A stretch of DNA of 64,000 bases, from NCBI GenBank assembly GCA_937902925.1, contig CALFNN010000059.1, positions 42,665-106,664 on the forward strand, in the 5' to 3' direction. The notes below the pieces were generated by a model. The model did not search any database. It had not been told where the DNA came from and saw only the letters and a list, made by a program, of their open reading frames with translations. The position numbers and the translations under genes are program-made. Of this stretch, positions 1 through 9,354 are shown one piece after another (within the stretch, counting starts at the first letter, position 1; the number at the start of each line of letters is the position of its first letter). The stretch comes from an uncultured Opitutaceae bacterium. Lineage in GTDB: Bacteria > Verrucomicrobiota > Verrucomicrobiia > Opitutales > Opitutaceae.

Positions 1-1
1 G

Positions 2-442
2 AAGCGATCGCTCACCGATCCGCATTTGTTCAGCGGGATCGGCAACGCTTATTCGGACGAGATTTTGCACGCGGCAAAACTCTCGCCGGTCATGCTCACG
101 CCAAAATTGTCCGCCGCGGAAATCGCGCGGCTGCAGGTCGCCGTGAAGGAAGTGCTGGGCGCGTGGACGGAGCGGCTGCGGCGCGAGGCGGGCGGGAAAT
201 TTCCGGCGAAAGTCACGGCCTTTCATGCCGGGATGGCGGTGCATGGGAAATTCGGGCAGCCGTGCCCGGTCTGCGGCACGACGGTGCAGCGGATTCGTTA
301 CGCGGAGAACGAGGTGAACTATTGCCCGCGCTGCCAGACCGGCGGAAAGCTGCTGGCGGACCGCTCGCTCTCGCGCCTCCTCAAGCAGGACTGGCCGCGC
401 ACGATCGAGGAGGCGGAGGCGCGGCCGCGAAGCGGGCGTTGA
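2..442 (+). CDS. Fpg/Nei-family DNA glycosylase, C-terminal part (5' truncated by window)
   Basis: This is the C-terminal part of a formamidopyrimidine/endonuclease VIII family DNA glycosylase, which excises oxidised bases and nicks the strand by beta,delta-elimination. The frame is open from base 2, so the N-terminal Pro catalytic domain lies outside the window. The helix-two-turn-helix signature [11 protein letters not shown] is visible, followed by a four-Cys zinc finger (CPVC...CPRC) that binds DNA. A tail of about 35 residues follows the finger. The first visible start-like codon, TTG at 26, lies inside the conserved region and is not a real start. Fpg and Nei cannot be separated without the N-terminus. 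Confidence 0.85.
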   Translation, partial: KRSLTDPHLFSGIGNAYSDEILHAAKLSPVMLTPKLSAAEIARLQVAVKEVLGAWTERLRREAGGKFPAKVTAFHAGMAVHGKFGQPCPVCGTTVQRIRYAENEVNYCPRCQTGGKLLADRSLSRLLKQDWPRTIEEAEARPRSGR

Positions 443-692
443 GCCGGACGGGGGCGAAGTCCGGATCGAGCACGGCGGAGTTTGCCCGATAAAGTGACGC
501 GAACGCCGCACCGACTCAGCGCCGGCGACTTATCGGGTGGGAAAACCGACGCTCATTCGGGCCGTGGCGTTCAGGGATGGCGTCGCGGGCGGAATTCTGG
601 AGCACCGGTAACCCGTCGCCCCGCGAGGAGAACCGGGACCGGGTGGACGAACGGGCCGCACCCCGATGGCGAAAGTCCCGGGCTCCGGTTTT

Positions 693-3653
693 TCAGTAAG
701 TTTTTTTCAGGCTGACAAACCAGAAGCGGCCCTCGGGCCGGCCGATGAAACGCTGGTCGTAGCCCACGCCATCGTCGAAGAGCGGCGGCGACTGGTTGAA
801 GACGTTATCGACGCCGATGGTGACACGCGTGTTCTCGGTCCACGGGATGCGCCCCGGCGGAAGATCGTAGCCGATGAAGAGGCCGGTGTTCTGGGAGGCA
901 TCGACCTCGTAGCCGTTGCGGACAAAATCGCCGTAGGGACCGATGTAGTAGTCGGTGACGCCGGCCGTCCACGCCTTGCGCGTCCAGATGAGGCTCGCGG
1001 AGGCGCGGAGGCGGGGCAGCGCGTCCTGACCGGCCTGGTTGAGCAGCGTCGTCGTGCGCGTGTAGCCGTAGAACGAGAGATAGAACGCGGCGGCGCGGAG
1101 GCTGAAACGGCCATACTCCGGGGAACTCTTGGTGTAGTTGATCTCGAAGTCGTAACCCTCGACCTTTTGGCGCGCGAGGTTGACGACGAGATCGTAGATG
1201 GAGCGGATGCGCCCCGGCACGATGAAGCTCTGGCCGGGCAGCAGGAAACCGAAGGTGCCGTTGGGACCGGCAAGGATCGGAATCGCGGCGCCGGAGCGGT
1301 TGGTGTAGAGTTCGGGCTGCGGATCGCGCACGATGAAATCGGACGTGCCGCCGCCGACCTCGTTGAGCCGGATGAACGTCGTGCCGAGCGTCGAGATCAC
1401 ATTGTCCTGCTCGATGTGAAAAAAGGTGGCGCCGAGCGACAGGCCCTTGAGCGGCTTGAGCGGGACGTCGTAGACAAAGCCGTATTGGCAGGTGCGCGCG
1501 ATTTCGGGCGTGAGGGTGGGATTGCCGACGGAGCGGACGAGGCGCTGCGTGGCCGGGCCGTCGAACGGGTCGCCGGTGAGCGCCTGCGGCCGGCGGTAGT
1601 CGGCGAGATTGTTGACGAGCGATTCGTGAATGCCGCCATAGAGCTGCGGCAGGCTGGGCGCGCGAAACGACTCGGTGTAGGAGCCGCGCAACACGAGGTC
1701 GCGGAACGGCTGGTAGCGGAGGCCGACGTAGGGCTTGGTGCCGCTGTTGTAGCCGTCGCTGAAATCCTCGTAACGCGCGGCGAGGCTGAGGTCGGCCTTG
1801 TAGAGGAGCCGGTGCTGCGCGGGCTTGACGAGCGGGAGGCGCAGCTCGGCGGCGACCGACTTCACGGTGCGCTGCGCGTCGATCGGGTCGCTGAGCCGGA
1901 CCTGCGCGACGACATCGTCGAGCGTGCTGGAGAGATCGTCGTTGCGCTCGCCGAAGCGTTCGTGGCGCCACTCGGTGTAAAACGCGCCGCCGACCGTGCC
2001 GGAGGGAAGATCGAAAAGGTCGCCGGAAATTTTCGCGTCGCCGAGCGAGAGATCGGCGTAGCCGCCCTGCAGGGTCGAGGCGCGGATGCGGTCGAGCGTG
2101 GCGGGGTTGTTCTTGAAACCGGGGCCGCCGAAGATGTTCAGGGCGTCGGGCGTGTTCAACGCGAGCGCGGCGCGGAGGCGGCTTTCGGAAATCATGTTCG
2201 ACGAGCGGTCGGTCGAGTCGTCCTGCCCGTAACTGTAGCCGACGTCCCAGTCCCACCGGTCGCGGAGCGTGCCCTTGGTGCCGGCGAGGAAGTGCGCGGT
2301 CTGGTTCGTGACGTCGCTCTTGCGCGCCCCGAGATCGACGGGCCGGTAGTCGAACGCGACATCGACGCCGAACGGGTTCCAATAGTTGGTGCGTGGCACG
2401 TAAATTTGGTTGTCGTCGACGGTCGTGACCGGCGGCGGGGCGAGCTCGATGTGCGACTGGTTCCGCTGGAGCGAGGCCTCCGCGTAGAACGTGAGGTCCT
2501 TCGAGAAATCGTAATTGAACGTGCTGTAGATGCCGCGGCGCTTGATTTCCGGCGTGAGCCAGACGAAGTCCTGGAAGTTGAAAAGATTGGAGGGATTGCT
2601 CTGCGGCGTGAGGACCTGCGGCCCGTAGGTGGCGGCGAGGCTGGCGTTGAACTGGCCGCCGCTCCCGGTTTGCGGGGGATTGGTGAAGGCGGGCGTGGCC
2701 GAGGTGAGCGTGCCGATGGGCGTGCCGCCCGTGCCCGGCAGCCGCTGGATCAGGATGCCCGTCGGCAGGCCGGGGATATTGACGCCGTTGATGCCGTTGA
2801 ACTGGAACCCGAAGACGCCGTTGATCCGCGCCTGCGGGCCGGTGCCGGAGCGAAGGTCGTAGAAGCCGCCGGCGACGTTGGCGGCGTATTTCGGATCCTT
2901 GGCGGCGTAGCGTGCGGAAAGATCGGCGTTGGCGGCGAAGTCGGTGTCGGTCGCCGTGAGGGCGTTGCGACTGTAATAGCTGAGGCCGACGGTCGCGTGC
3001 GCCTTGCCCGACGAGGTGCCGCCGAAAAACGACGCGGACTTTTCGCCGACGTCGGTGCGCGCCGAGTTGCCATAATAGAAATCGAGTTCGGCGCCGTTGT
3101 AGTCCTTGCGCAGAATGACGTTCACGACGCCGGCGGTCGCGTCGGCGCCGTAGATGGCGGAGGCGCCGTCCTTGAGGACCTCGACGCGCTCGATCATCGC
3201 GAGAGGAAAACGGTTGATGTCGACAAAGGTCACACCGCCGGAGTCGCGCCCGGTGAGGACGGCGCGGCGGCCGTTGACGATGAGGAGGGTGTTGTTGGCG
3301 CCGAGGTCGCGGAGGTTGAGCGCGGTGGAGCCGCGGACGGCGGCGGTGGTGCCGTTTTCGTTGATCGTGCCGAAACCGGCTTCAGGCGCGTCGCGGAGTG
3401 CGTCGGTCAATGTGGCGCGGCCGGTCGCCTCGATGTCGGCGCGCGTGATGATCTTGATGGGCGAAGGGCCCTCGGCATCGGTGCGCTTGATGCGGGAGCC
3501 GGTGACCTCGACGGGCGCGAGTTTGGCGGGCTCGGGCGCCGGGGCAGGCTTCGCCGGTGCGGGCGGCGGCGTCGCGGTCGCGGGCGGAGACGAGGGCGCG
3601 GTCTGGGCCGCGAGCGTGCCAAGGCTGAGGATCAAGGGAACTAACCAACGCAT
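693..3653 (-). CDS. TonB-dependent outer-membrane receptor
   Basis: Outer-membrane active-transport receptor of 986 residues. The reading frame extends further upstream, but I chose the ATG at 3653 because it opens directly onto a signal peptide (MRWLVPLILSLGTLAAQ). A Pro/Ala-rich spacer follows to about residue 45, then the plug domain starting with VEVTGSRIKR, including LLIVNGRRAVL and VEVLKDGASAIYGADA. The rest is a long beta-barrel ending in a C-terminal Tyr (SLKKTY). The substrate is unknown. A secreted S9 peptidase gene starts 106 bp away on the opposite strand, so peptide uptake is one possibility. The divergent spacer must carry both promoters. Confidence 0.9.
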   Translation of the reverse strand: MRWLVPLILSLGTLAAQTAPSSPPATATPPPAPAKPAPAPEPAKLAPVEVTGSRIKRTDAEGPSPIKIITRADIEATGRATLTDALRDAPEAGFGTINENGTTAAVRGSTALNLRDLGANNTLLIVNGRRAVLTGRDSGGVTFVDINRFPLAMIERVEVLKDGASAIYGADATAGVVNVILRKDYNGAELDFYYGNSARTDVGEKSASFFGGTSSGKAHATVGLSYYSRNALTATDTDFAANADLSARYAAKDPKYAANVAGGFYDLRSGTGPQARINGVFGFQFNGINGVNIPGLPTGILIQRLPGTGGTPIGTLTSATPAFTNPPQTGSGGQFNASLAATYGPQVLTPQSNPSNLFNFQDFVWLTPEIKRRGIYSTFNYDFSKDLTFYAEASLQRNQSHIELAPPPVTTVDDNQIYVPRTNYWNPFGVDVAFDYRPVDLGARKSDVTNQTAHFLAGTKGTLRDRWDWDVGYSYGQDDSTDRSSNMISESRLRAALALNTPDALNIFGGPGFKNNPATLDRIRASTLQGGYADLSLGDAKISGDLFDLPSGTVGGAFYTEWRHERFGERNDDLSSTLDDVVAQVRLSDPIDAQRTVKSVAAELRLPLVKPAQHRLLYKADLSLAARYEDFSDGYNSGTKPYVGLRYQPFRDLVLRGSYTESFRAPSLPQLYGGIHESLVNNLADYRRPQALTGDPFDGPATQRLVRSVGNPTLTPEIARTCQYGFVYDVPLKPLKGLSLGATFFHIEQDNVISTLGTTFIRLNEVGGGTSDFIVRDPQPELYTNRSGAAIPILAGPNGTFGFLLPGQSFIVPGRIRSIYDLVVNLARQKVEGYDFEINYTKSSPEYGRFSLRAAAFYLSFYGYTRTTTLLNQAGQDALPRLRASASLIWTRKAWTAGVTDYYIGPYGDFVRNGYEVDASQNTGLFIGYDLPPGRIPWTENTRVTIGVDNVFNQSPPLFDDGVGYDQRFIGRPEGRFWFVSLKKTY

Positions 3654-3759
3654 GCGAAATGAGACGAATCGGGCAGGAGGCTTAGCAACGAGATTTCGGT
3701 GGCCACGGCGAAAATTTGACCTTCCCTTGCCAACCCGCCGCGGTCGCGGCAACGAAACC

Positions 3760-5844
3760 ATGATGTCCTGGAGAACCCGATCGACCGTATTGCTCGTGTT
3801 GCTCGTGTTGCTCGCGTTGCGCGCGGGTGCCGCGGTGCCGCCGGTTATCCCGGTCGAGACCTTGTTCGCGGATCCGGAGATGCGGGCCGTGCAGATTTCG
3901 CCGACCGGGCGCTACCTGACGTTTCTCGCGCCGCACAACCGGCGGATGAACCTGGCGATCCGCGACCGGGAGACGAAGCAGACGCGCTGGCTCACGAACA
4001 TGACGCAGGAGAGCGTGGTGTTCTACGCCTGGGCCAAGCCGGACCGGATCGTGTTTTCGCAGCAGCTGGCGGGGCGGGAGTCGTATGGATTCTACGCGAT
4101 CGATCCCGACGGGAAAAACCTGACGATCGTCCGGCAGTTGATGCAGGTCGACGACAGCGAACGGCTCGGCGACTACGACATGCCGCGCGATTTCATCAGC
4201 CTGCTGCCACACGACAAGGACTCCGTCCTGATGATGCAGACCCGGGGAAATTCCGGGCTCGCCGATCCGATCCGCGTGAATCTGCGCACCGGGAAGACGA
4301 TTCCGGTCGAACTCAACGACATCAACGCCCGCGCGTGGATCACCGACGGGAACGGGGTGCTGCGGGTGGCGCTGTGCACGGACTTCGCCGGACCGGTGCG
4401 CGTCCTCTACCGTTCGAACGAGAAGGCCGCATGGCAGACGCTGGCCGAATACCGCAACGAACTCTCGCTGATTTTTCCCGAGGCGTCGCCGGTCGAGCCG
4501 CACTGGAAGCCGATCTGTTTCGCGAAAGACAACCGCACGCTTTATGTGCTCTCGTTCCTCGAGCACGACACCGGCGCGATCCGCACCTACGATCCGGAAA
4601 CGAGGACGATGGGCCCGGTGATTTTCGCCGATCCGCGGTTCGAGCCGGGCGACCGGCTGGCGAACTACCGGTCGGGCGGACTCGGCTCGCGCGCGGCGTT
4701 CGGCGGATTGGAGCTCGACGCGGACGGCAAGCTGGTCGGGGTCGACTATCTCGCGGAGAAACCGGTCACACGCTGGATCGATCCGGTGGCGGCGCAGCAG
4801 GCGCGCGATCTCGATGCGGCGTTGCCGGGCTCGCTGAATCGCGTCGTGAGCAAGACGGAGGACGGAAAGCTGATGGTCGTGCTCGCGGCGGGCGATCGCG
4901 ACCCGGGCACGTTTTACCTCTACGACGCGGCGAAAGAGGAGCTGTCGTTCCTCGGCCAGCCCTGCCCGGCGATCAAACCGGCGGAGATGGCGGAGATGCG
5001 GTCGATTTCGTTTGCGGCGCGCGACGGGGCGACGATCCCGGGTTACCTCACGCTGCCGCCGGGACGCGGGGAGAAAAACCTGCCGATGATCGTGGTGCCG
5101 CACGGCGGGCCGTTCGGGCCGCGCGACGTCTGGGGCTACGATCCCGAGGTGCAGTTCCTGGCGAACCGCGGCTATGCGGTGCTGCAGGTGAACTTTCGCG
5201 GCTCGGGCGGTTACGGGCTCGCGTTCCAGAGCGCCGGCTACCGGCAATACGGGTTGCGGATGCAGGACGACGTGACGGACGGCGTGAAGTGGGCGGAGGC
5301 GCAAGGCATCGCCGATCCGGCGCGCGTGGGGATTTTCGGTGCGAGCTATGGCGGCTACGTGGTGCTGGCGGGTCTCGCCTTCACGCCGGACCTGTATTGC
5401 CTGGGCATCGACTATGTGGGCGTGGCCGATCTCGACGAAATGGCGGCGAAGGGCAGCGCGGACTTCAAGCTGCCGCGGCTCATCCGCGACTATTTGAAGA
5501 TCACCCGGTTCGACGCGGCTGACGACCGCGCGCTGATCAAGGCGGAGAATCCCGTCAACTACATCGACCGGATCCGCGCGCCGCTGCTGGCGGCCTACGG
5601 GAAAAACGACCCGCGCGTGCGGCTCGAGCACGGCGCGGCGCTGGAGGCGCAGCTCAATAAATTCGGCAAGACCCACGAATATCTCGTCGAGGAAGGCGAG
5701 GGCCACGGCTTCCGCAACGTGGAGCATCGCGTGGAGTTTTTCCGGAAGGTGGACGAGTTCCTGGCGCGTTACATGAACCCGCCCGAAGGCCGCGTGAAGG
5801 TGGGCGAGCCGGTGCCGGTGGAGGAGAAAAAGAGCGCGGAGTGA
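3760..5844 (+). CDS. Secreted S9 (prolyl oligopeptidase) family peptidase
   Basis: Serine peptidase of the S9 family, 694 residues, predicted to be exported. The start is one of two adjacent ATGs (3760 or 3763), directly before a hydrophobic signal peptide that ends near AGA-A. The upstream in-frame extension runs through the neighbouring receptor start region and is discounted. The N-terminal half (about 40-400) has the repeated strand pattern of the S9 propeller. The C-terminal alpha/beta-hydrolase domain carries the nucleophile Ser529 in GASYGGY, Asp617 in GKNDPR and His649 in EGHGFRN, so the triad is intact. It is divergent from a TonB receptor, which suggests linked peptide breakdown and uptake (inference). 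Confidence 0.9.
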   Translation: MMSWRTRSTVLLVLLVLLALRAGAAVPPVIPVETLFADPEMRAVQISPTGRYLTFLAPHNRRMNLAIRDRETKQTRWLTNMTQESVVFYAWAKPDRIVFSQQLAGRESYGFYAIDPDGKNLTIVRQLMQVDDSERLGDYDMPRDFISLLPHDKDSVLMMQTRGNSGLADPIRVNLRTGKTIPVELNDINARAWITDGNGVLRVALCTDFAGPVRVLYRSNEKAAWQTLAEYRNELSLIFPEASPVEPHWKPICFAKDNRTLYVLSFLEHDTGAIRTYDPETRTMGPVIFADPRFEPGDRLANYRSGGLGSRAAFGGLELDADGKLVGVDYLAEKPVTRWIDPVAAQQARDLDAALPGSLNRVVSKTEDGKLMVVLAAGDRDPGTFYLYDAAKEELSFLGQPCPAIKPAEMAEMRSISFAARDGATIPGYLTLPPGRGEKNLPMIVVPHGGPFGPRDVWGYDPEVQFLANRGYAVLQVNFRGSGGYGLAFQSAGYRQYGLRMQDDVTDGVKWAEAQGIADPARVGIFGASYGGYVVLAGLAFTPDLYCLGIDYVGVADLDEMAAKGSADFKLPRLIRDYLKITRFDAADDRALIKAENPVNYIDRIRAPLLAAYGKNDPRVRLEHGAALEAQLNKFGKTHEYLVEEGEGHGFRNVEHRVEFFRKVDEFLARYMNPPEGRVKVGEPVPVEEKKSAE

Positions 5845-5869
5845 ACGGAGCTGCGCTCCGCCGGCTGGC

Positions 5870-6355
5870 TCAGCCTTGTGCGCGTTTGGCGGCGATGGCG
5901 CGCAGTTCCTTGGCGGCGAGCAAGTCCTTCTCGCGACCGACGGCTTCCTTGGCGACGATCAGATCGTCGAGCGAAATAAAGCGATAAGTCCGGCCATCAA
6001 CCTCGAGAATTTCTGCATGGGCGGCGAGGCGGTCGAAATTCCCCAGTCCGAGAACAGTGGAGAGGATGTCAATAACGCCGTGATCGGTCTGAAGGTGGAG
6101 GTTTTGCAACGATACGCCGCTTGGCGGATGATCGAGAAACGACAGGCGTTGCGGGGTCATGCGATGCTTGGGGTTCCAGTCCGCGAGCAGACGGCGAATT
6201 TTTTCGACATTGTCGGGCGTCAGGACCGCGCACACATCAAGATCGCGCGTCACAAGGGACGAGCCATGGGTCATCGCCGCATAGCCGCCGATGACGACAA
6301 ACTCCAAGCCGCCGTCGGTCAGTCGTTCAAGCAGACCTTGGAAGTCTTGTATCAC
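5870..6355 (-). CDS. Nucleotidyltransferase, AbiEii/MNT-like
   Basis: Small nucleotidyltransferase-fold protein of 161 residues. The signature is VVIGGYAAMTHG at 20-31 followed by TRDLDV, giving the metal-binding Asp38-x-Asp40 pair; further acidic residues occur in VIDILS. This resembles stand-alone pol-beta NTases annotated as AbiEii-like or MNT-type toxins and antitoxins. Its start lies inside the 3' end of the upstream 64-residue gene (29-nt overlap), so the two are translated as a unit. The pair is visibly richer in A/T than its neighbours, which suggests recent acquisition. It is convergent with the S9 peptidase gene. Whether it modifies tRNA, protein or nucleotides cannot be told from the sequence. 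Confidence 0.75.
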   Translation of the reverse strand: MIQDFQGLLERLTDGGLEFVVIGGYAAMTHGSSLVTRDLDVCAVLTPDNVEKIRRLLADWNPKHRMTPQRLSFLDHPPSGVSLQNLHLQTDHGVIDILSTVLGLGNFDRLAAHAEILEVDGRTYRFISLDDLIVAKEAVGREKDLLAAKELRAIAAKRAQG

Positions 6356-6521
6356 GTTTGATCCGGGCGCGCTCGAATTTGAGCATCAAGGCGAGCGCCA
6401 TGTCGTGCTGCCGCCACCGCTCTTCAACGGGCAATGCCAGATTGGTGTCGATCAAATCCAAATCGAACCCCGCTAACCGCGCCGCTTCGAGGGTTGGGTC
6501 AAGTGTGCGGGCGGATTCCAT
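6327..6521 (-). CDS. Small protein preceding the nucleotidyltransferase, candidate partner
   Basis: A 64-residue protein beginning MESARTLDPTLEAAR, with no signal peptide and no Cys. The middle, NLALPVEERWRQHDMALAL, resembles short proteins I have seen encoded directly upstream of NTase genes in other bacteria, with a pattern like NL-LTPEER-R-H--AL. It overlaps the NTase gene by 29 nt, and this coupling is the main support for it being real. It would fit a toxin-antitoxin-like or NTase-accessory role, but no function is shown. It lies 26 nt upstream of nothing else on this strand except the 3' end of the cobW-like gene, so it may be read from that promoter. Confidence 0.6.
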   Translation of the reverse strand: MESARTLDPTLEAARLAGFDLDLIDTNLALPVEERWRQHDMALALMLKFERARIKRDTRLPRSA

Positions 6522-6547
6522 GAAAGAACATTAGGGGCTCGAATCAT

Positions 6548-7939
6548 TCACGCCAAGCACGCTTTGAACGCTTCCGTCAGCGCGGATCGGTCGAGGTTCT
6601 TGCCGATGAAGACGAGGGTGTTCTGGCGCGGGTCGGAGCCCCATTCGCGGTCGAACTTCGCATCGAAGAGCATGTGCACGCCTTGGAAGACGAGGCGCTT
6701 GTTGCTGCCTTTCACAGCGAGCACGCCTTTCATTCGGTAGATGTCGGCGCCCTTCGTGCGGAGGAGTTCGCTGATCCAGTCGTTGAGCCGCTTGCCGTCG
6801 AGGTCGCCGGGGGTGTTGATCCCGACGGACGTCACGGCGTCGTTGTGCGTATGCGCGGCGTGGTAATCGCGCTGCCAGCCGGGCTTCGCGGTCTCGCCGA
6901 TCACGTGGATGTGCAGCGGATCGTGGCCGCAGGACTCGAAGACGAGGTAGAAGCCGGGCTCCTTGAGCTTGAGCTGGAACTTGCCGTTCCCCTCGGTGAG
7001 CAGGAGACGGTGGAGCGTGGCGCCGGGGAGGACGGTATCGCCGTTCTTCAAGCGCGATTCCCAGTCGGAGAAGACGAGCACCGCGGCGTCGCGCGCGGCG
7101 GTCAGGTCTTTTTCATCGAGGGATTTCACCGGCATGACCACGACGTCGAGTTCGTTGGGGTTGCCGTGGTGGTGGTGCTCGTGGCCTTCGTGATCGTGTC
7201 CGTGGTCGTGGCCCTCGTGGCCGTGATCGCAATGGCCGATGACCAGTTCGTGCGTGCCGGCGGGGAGGGCGTAGGCGCCGGCCCACTCGAAGGGATACTC
7301 GGGCTCCATGAACTGCGGGTCGAGCTCGGTGGCACGGGAGAGATTGAATCCGCCGACGTCGAGCACGGCGTCGAGCGGCAGCGCGCAGTTCTGCGTGCGA
7401 TGGATTTTCGCGACGGCGTTGATGCCGTGAATCCGCGCCTCGAGCACGTCGAGTTCAGCGGGGGTCACGAGGTCGGTCTTGTTCAGCAGGATCACGTCGG
7501 CGAAGCCGATCTGCTTCACGGACTCGTCGCCGGTGTCGAGATGCTGGAGGACGTGTTTCGCGTCGACGACCGTGACGATGGCGTCGAGGCGGAAGCTCTG
7601 CTTCATCTCGTCGTCGGTGAAAAACGTCTGCGCGACGGGCGCGGGATTCGCGAGGCCGGTGGTCTCGATGAGGATGCCGTCGAGCTGGTCCTTGCGCTTG
7701 AGCAGCCGGCCGAGGATGCGGATGAGGTCGCCGCGGACGGAGCAGCAGATGCACCCGTTGTTCATCTCGAACAGCTCTTCATCGCTCGGGATGACGAGCT
7801 GGTTGTCGACGCCGACCTCGCCGAATTCGTTTTCGATGACGGCGAGTTTCTTGCCGTGGTATTCGGTGAGGATGCGGTTGAGGAGGGTGGTCTTGCCGGA
7901 GCCGAGGAAGCCGGTGAGGACGGTGACGGGAATGCTCAT
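6548..7939 (-). CDS. CobW/COG0523-family GTP-binding metallochaperone
   Basis: G3E-family GTPase of 463 residues that hands a transition metal (often zinc) to client proteins in the cytoplasm. The ATG at 7939 precedes the typical N-terminus with Walker [10 protein letters not shown] at 10-18. The family-defining metal motif GCICC has Cys63, Cys65 and Cys66. ETTGLANP is the switch region and NKTD (153-156) the guanine-specificity motif. A His-rich stretch at about 236-258 (for example [16 protein letters not shown]) is a probable metal buffer. The C-terminal CobW domain follows. Its neighbours include a lipoprotein with a His cluster, so zinc or another divalent metal is plausible; the metal itself is not determined. 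Confidence 0.9.
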   Translation of the reverse strand: MSIPVTVLTGFLGSGKTTLLNRILTEYHGKKLAVIENEFGEVGVDNQLVIPSDEELFEMNNGCICCSVRGDLIRILGRLLKRKDQLDGILIETTGLANPAPVAQTFFTDDEMKQSFRLDAIVTVVDAKHVLQHLDTGDESVKQIGFADVILLNKTDLVTPAELDVLEARIHGINAVAKIHRTQNCALPLDAVLDVGGFNLSRATELDPQFMEPEYPFEWAGAYALPAGTHELVIGHCDHGHEGHDHGHDHEGHEHHHHGNPNELDVVVMPVKSLDEKDLTAARDAAVLVFSDWESRLKNGDTVLPGATLHRLLLTEGNGKFQLKLKEPGFYLVFESCGHDPLHIHVIGETAKPGWQRDYHAAHTHNDAVTSVGINTPGDLDGKRLNDWISELLRTKGADIYRMKGVLAVKGSNKRLVFQGVHMLFDAKFDREWGSDPRQNTLVFIGKNLDRSALTEAFKACLA

Positions 7940-8074
7940 GAACGGAGGACGAGTGAAACGTAACGGGTGACGCGAGGGCAAGCGTGGCGCGGGTGGGGCC
8001 GATTGCAAACGGCGCCCGCGCGCCGGGCAGGTGCGGGCCGGCTGAAAGCACGTCACGCCCGCGCCGCGATCCGG

Positions 8075-8527
8075 TCACCCGGCGTCGTTGGCCTGGTCGA
8101 TGCTCGTCACCTTGCCGCCGCGGAAGCTCACGCGGATGCGTTCCTCTTTTTGCTCGGAATAAAGGTCCTGGTAAACCGGCGTCCAGTAAACGCGGTAGCG
8201 ATGCAGGCCCGGATCATAGACGACCCAGCGACGGTAGCCGACATGGGCGCTGCCCTCGTAGCGGTCGTAGTAGGTGTTGTAGATCCACGTCTCGGTCGTG
8301 CCGTCGGCCGAGGCGCTCTGGCGTTTGGTGTCGGGCGCCCCGAGCGCGAGGTAGACCATGGCGGGGGAGAAGCCCAGGTCGATGTCGCCATGCTTGATCT
8401 TCGACTGGTCGGTGGGATCGAGACTATTGAACAGCGGTGCGTTGGCGTGGATGCGACTGTCGATCGAGTCGCAGGCACCGAGCGTGAGGATGACGGATGC
8501 GAAAAATAGTTGGGTGAGTGTTTTCAT
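8075..8527 (-). CDS. Putative lipoprotein of unknown function
   Basis: A 150-residue exported protein. The ATG at 8527 is chosen because it gives a lipoprotein signal peptide with lipobox LGAC, making Cys19 the lipidation site. The mature part has no family I recognise. It contains GDIDLGFSPAMVYLALGAPD, a pattern seen in small periplasmic lipoproteins where a helix precedes a beta domain (compare SmpA/BamE-like folds). It then has several aromatic-rich strands with the shape of an outer-membrane-associated beta domain. It is separated from both neighbours on the same strand by more than 130 bp, so it probably has its own promoter. Confidence 0.75.
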   Translation of the reverse strand: MKTLTQLFFASVILTLGACDSIDSRIHANAPLFNSLDPTDQSKIKHGDIDLGFSPAMVYLALGAPDTKRQSASADGTTETWIYNTYYDRYEGSAHVGYRRWVVYDPGLHRYRVYWTPVYQDLYSEQKEERIRVSFRGGKVTSIDQANDAG

Positions 8528-8714
8528 GGCAACCGGTTTGACAGCGCCGGCGCGCATCGGGAACGGAAAGTTGCCATGCCAAAATTTCCCGGTCACTCCC
8601 GGCAGGAACGCGCCCGTCCCGCCGCGGTCCAAGGATTATTCGCGCCCGAAGCGGACGTCGCATGCCGGGAATGGCCGCGCGGGTGCGCCACCCGGTTCGC
8701 GGGGCGGCCCCGCC

Positions 8715-9206
8715 TCAATCCTTGTCGTTGCCCTGCGGAAAATTGAAGGCGACGTGCGTGAAGACCGTGCCGCGGATGTCGAGGCTCGTGAGCACGGCAT
8801 CGAAGCTCCTCGTCGCCTTCAGCCAGCCGGCCGACGCCTCGAATAGCGACGTGTCGCCGACGGTCTCGCCGGTGGCGGGGTCCGCGATCGCGCGAAACAC
8901 GAGGGTCTGCGGCTGGCCACCGACGGTGGCGACGGCCTCGAAGGACGGCTGTTTGCTCCGGATGAAATTCTCCATCTCGCCGTCGAGCACGTAGGCGTCG
9001 AGCTTGCCGGCCGCGGGATCGAGAACGAGTTCGAGGTGGTAAATCTCGTCACCCAGCACGACGGGCGTGCCGCCGTGGGGCGGATGATGCTCGTGCTTCG
9101 CGACCGGGGCATCGGCCGGTGGCGTTGGGCCGGTGCCGCTCCGGGAGCAGCCGGCGAGAACCGCGAGGAGGAAAATGGCGGCGGCCGCGCGCCGGGCGAA
9201 ATTCAT
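8715..9206 (-). CDS. Putative lipoprotein with His cluster, possibly metal-related
   Basis: A 163-residue exported protein. Starting at the ATG at 9206 it has signal peptide and lipobox LAGC with Cys20 as lipidation site. A short disordered Pro-rich linker carries KHEHHPPHGG (residues 37-46), a likely metal ligand set. The conserved-looking core reads YHLELVLDPAAGKLDAYVLD. I recall similar small proteins next to heavy-metal efflux genes, which fits the metal cluster a few kb away and the CobW homologue downstream. This link is inference. It is divergent from the Do-type protease gene (148 bp apart). Confidence 0.75.
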   Translation of the reverse strand: MNFARRAAAAIFLLAVLAGCSRSGTGPTPPADAPVAKHEHHPPHGGTPVVLGDEIYHLELVLDPAAGKLDAYVLDGEMENFIRSKQPSFEAVATVGGQPQTLVFRAIADPATGETVGDTSLFEASAGWLKATRSFDAVLTSLDIRGTVFTHVAFNFPQGNDKD

Positions 9207-9354
9207 GACCGCGGACCCTAGTGGCCGGGGGTCGGTTTCGCCAGCGCCAAGCGCGGAAATTTTCAAAACTGTAAGGTTCCGGCAAGCGCCCGGAAGGGCG
9301 GGTATGCGACTGTGGGCTCACTTCAAAACAGAAGCCTCAACCAAAATATCAGTC

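Noticed and set aside
485..537. Inverted CCCGATAA/TTATCGGG pair after the glycosylase gene
   Set aside because: Arms are 8 bp with a 37-nt loop and no T-run, so it is not a convincing terminator; possibly an operator but without support.
666..3644. 992-residue plus-strand open frame
   Set aside because: It is the antisense shadow of the TonB receptor gene: composition is repetitive Arg/Gly/Glu/Val, with no domains, while the minus strand shows signal peptide, plug and barrel motifs.
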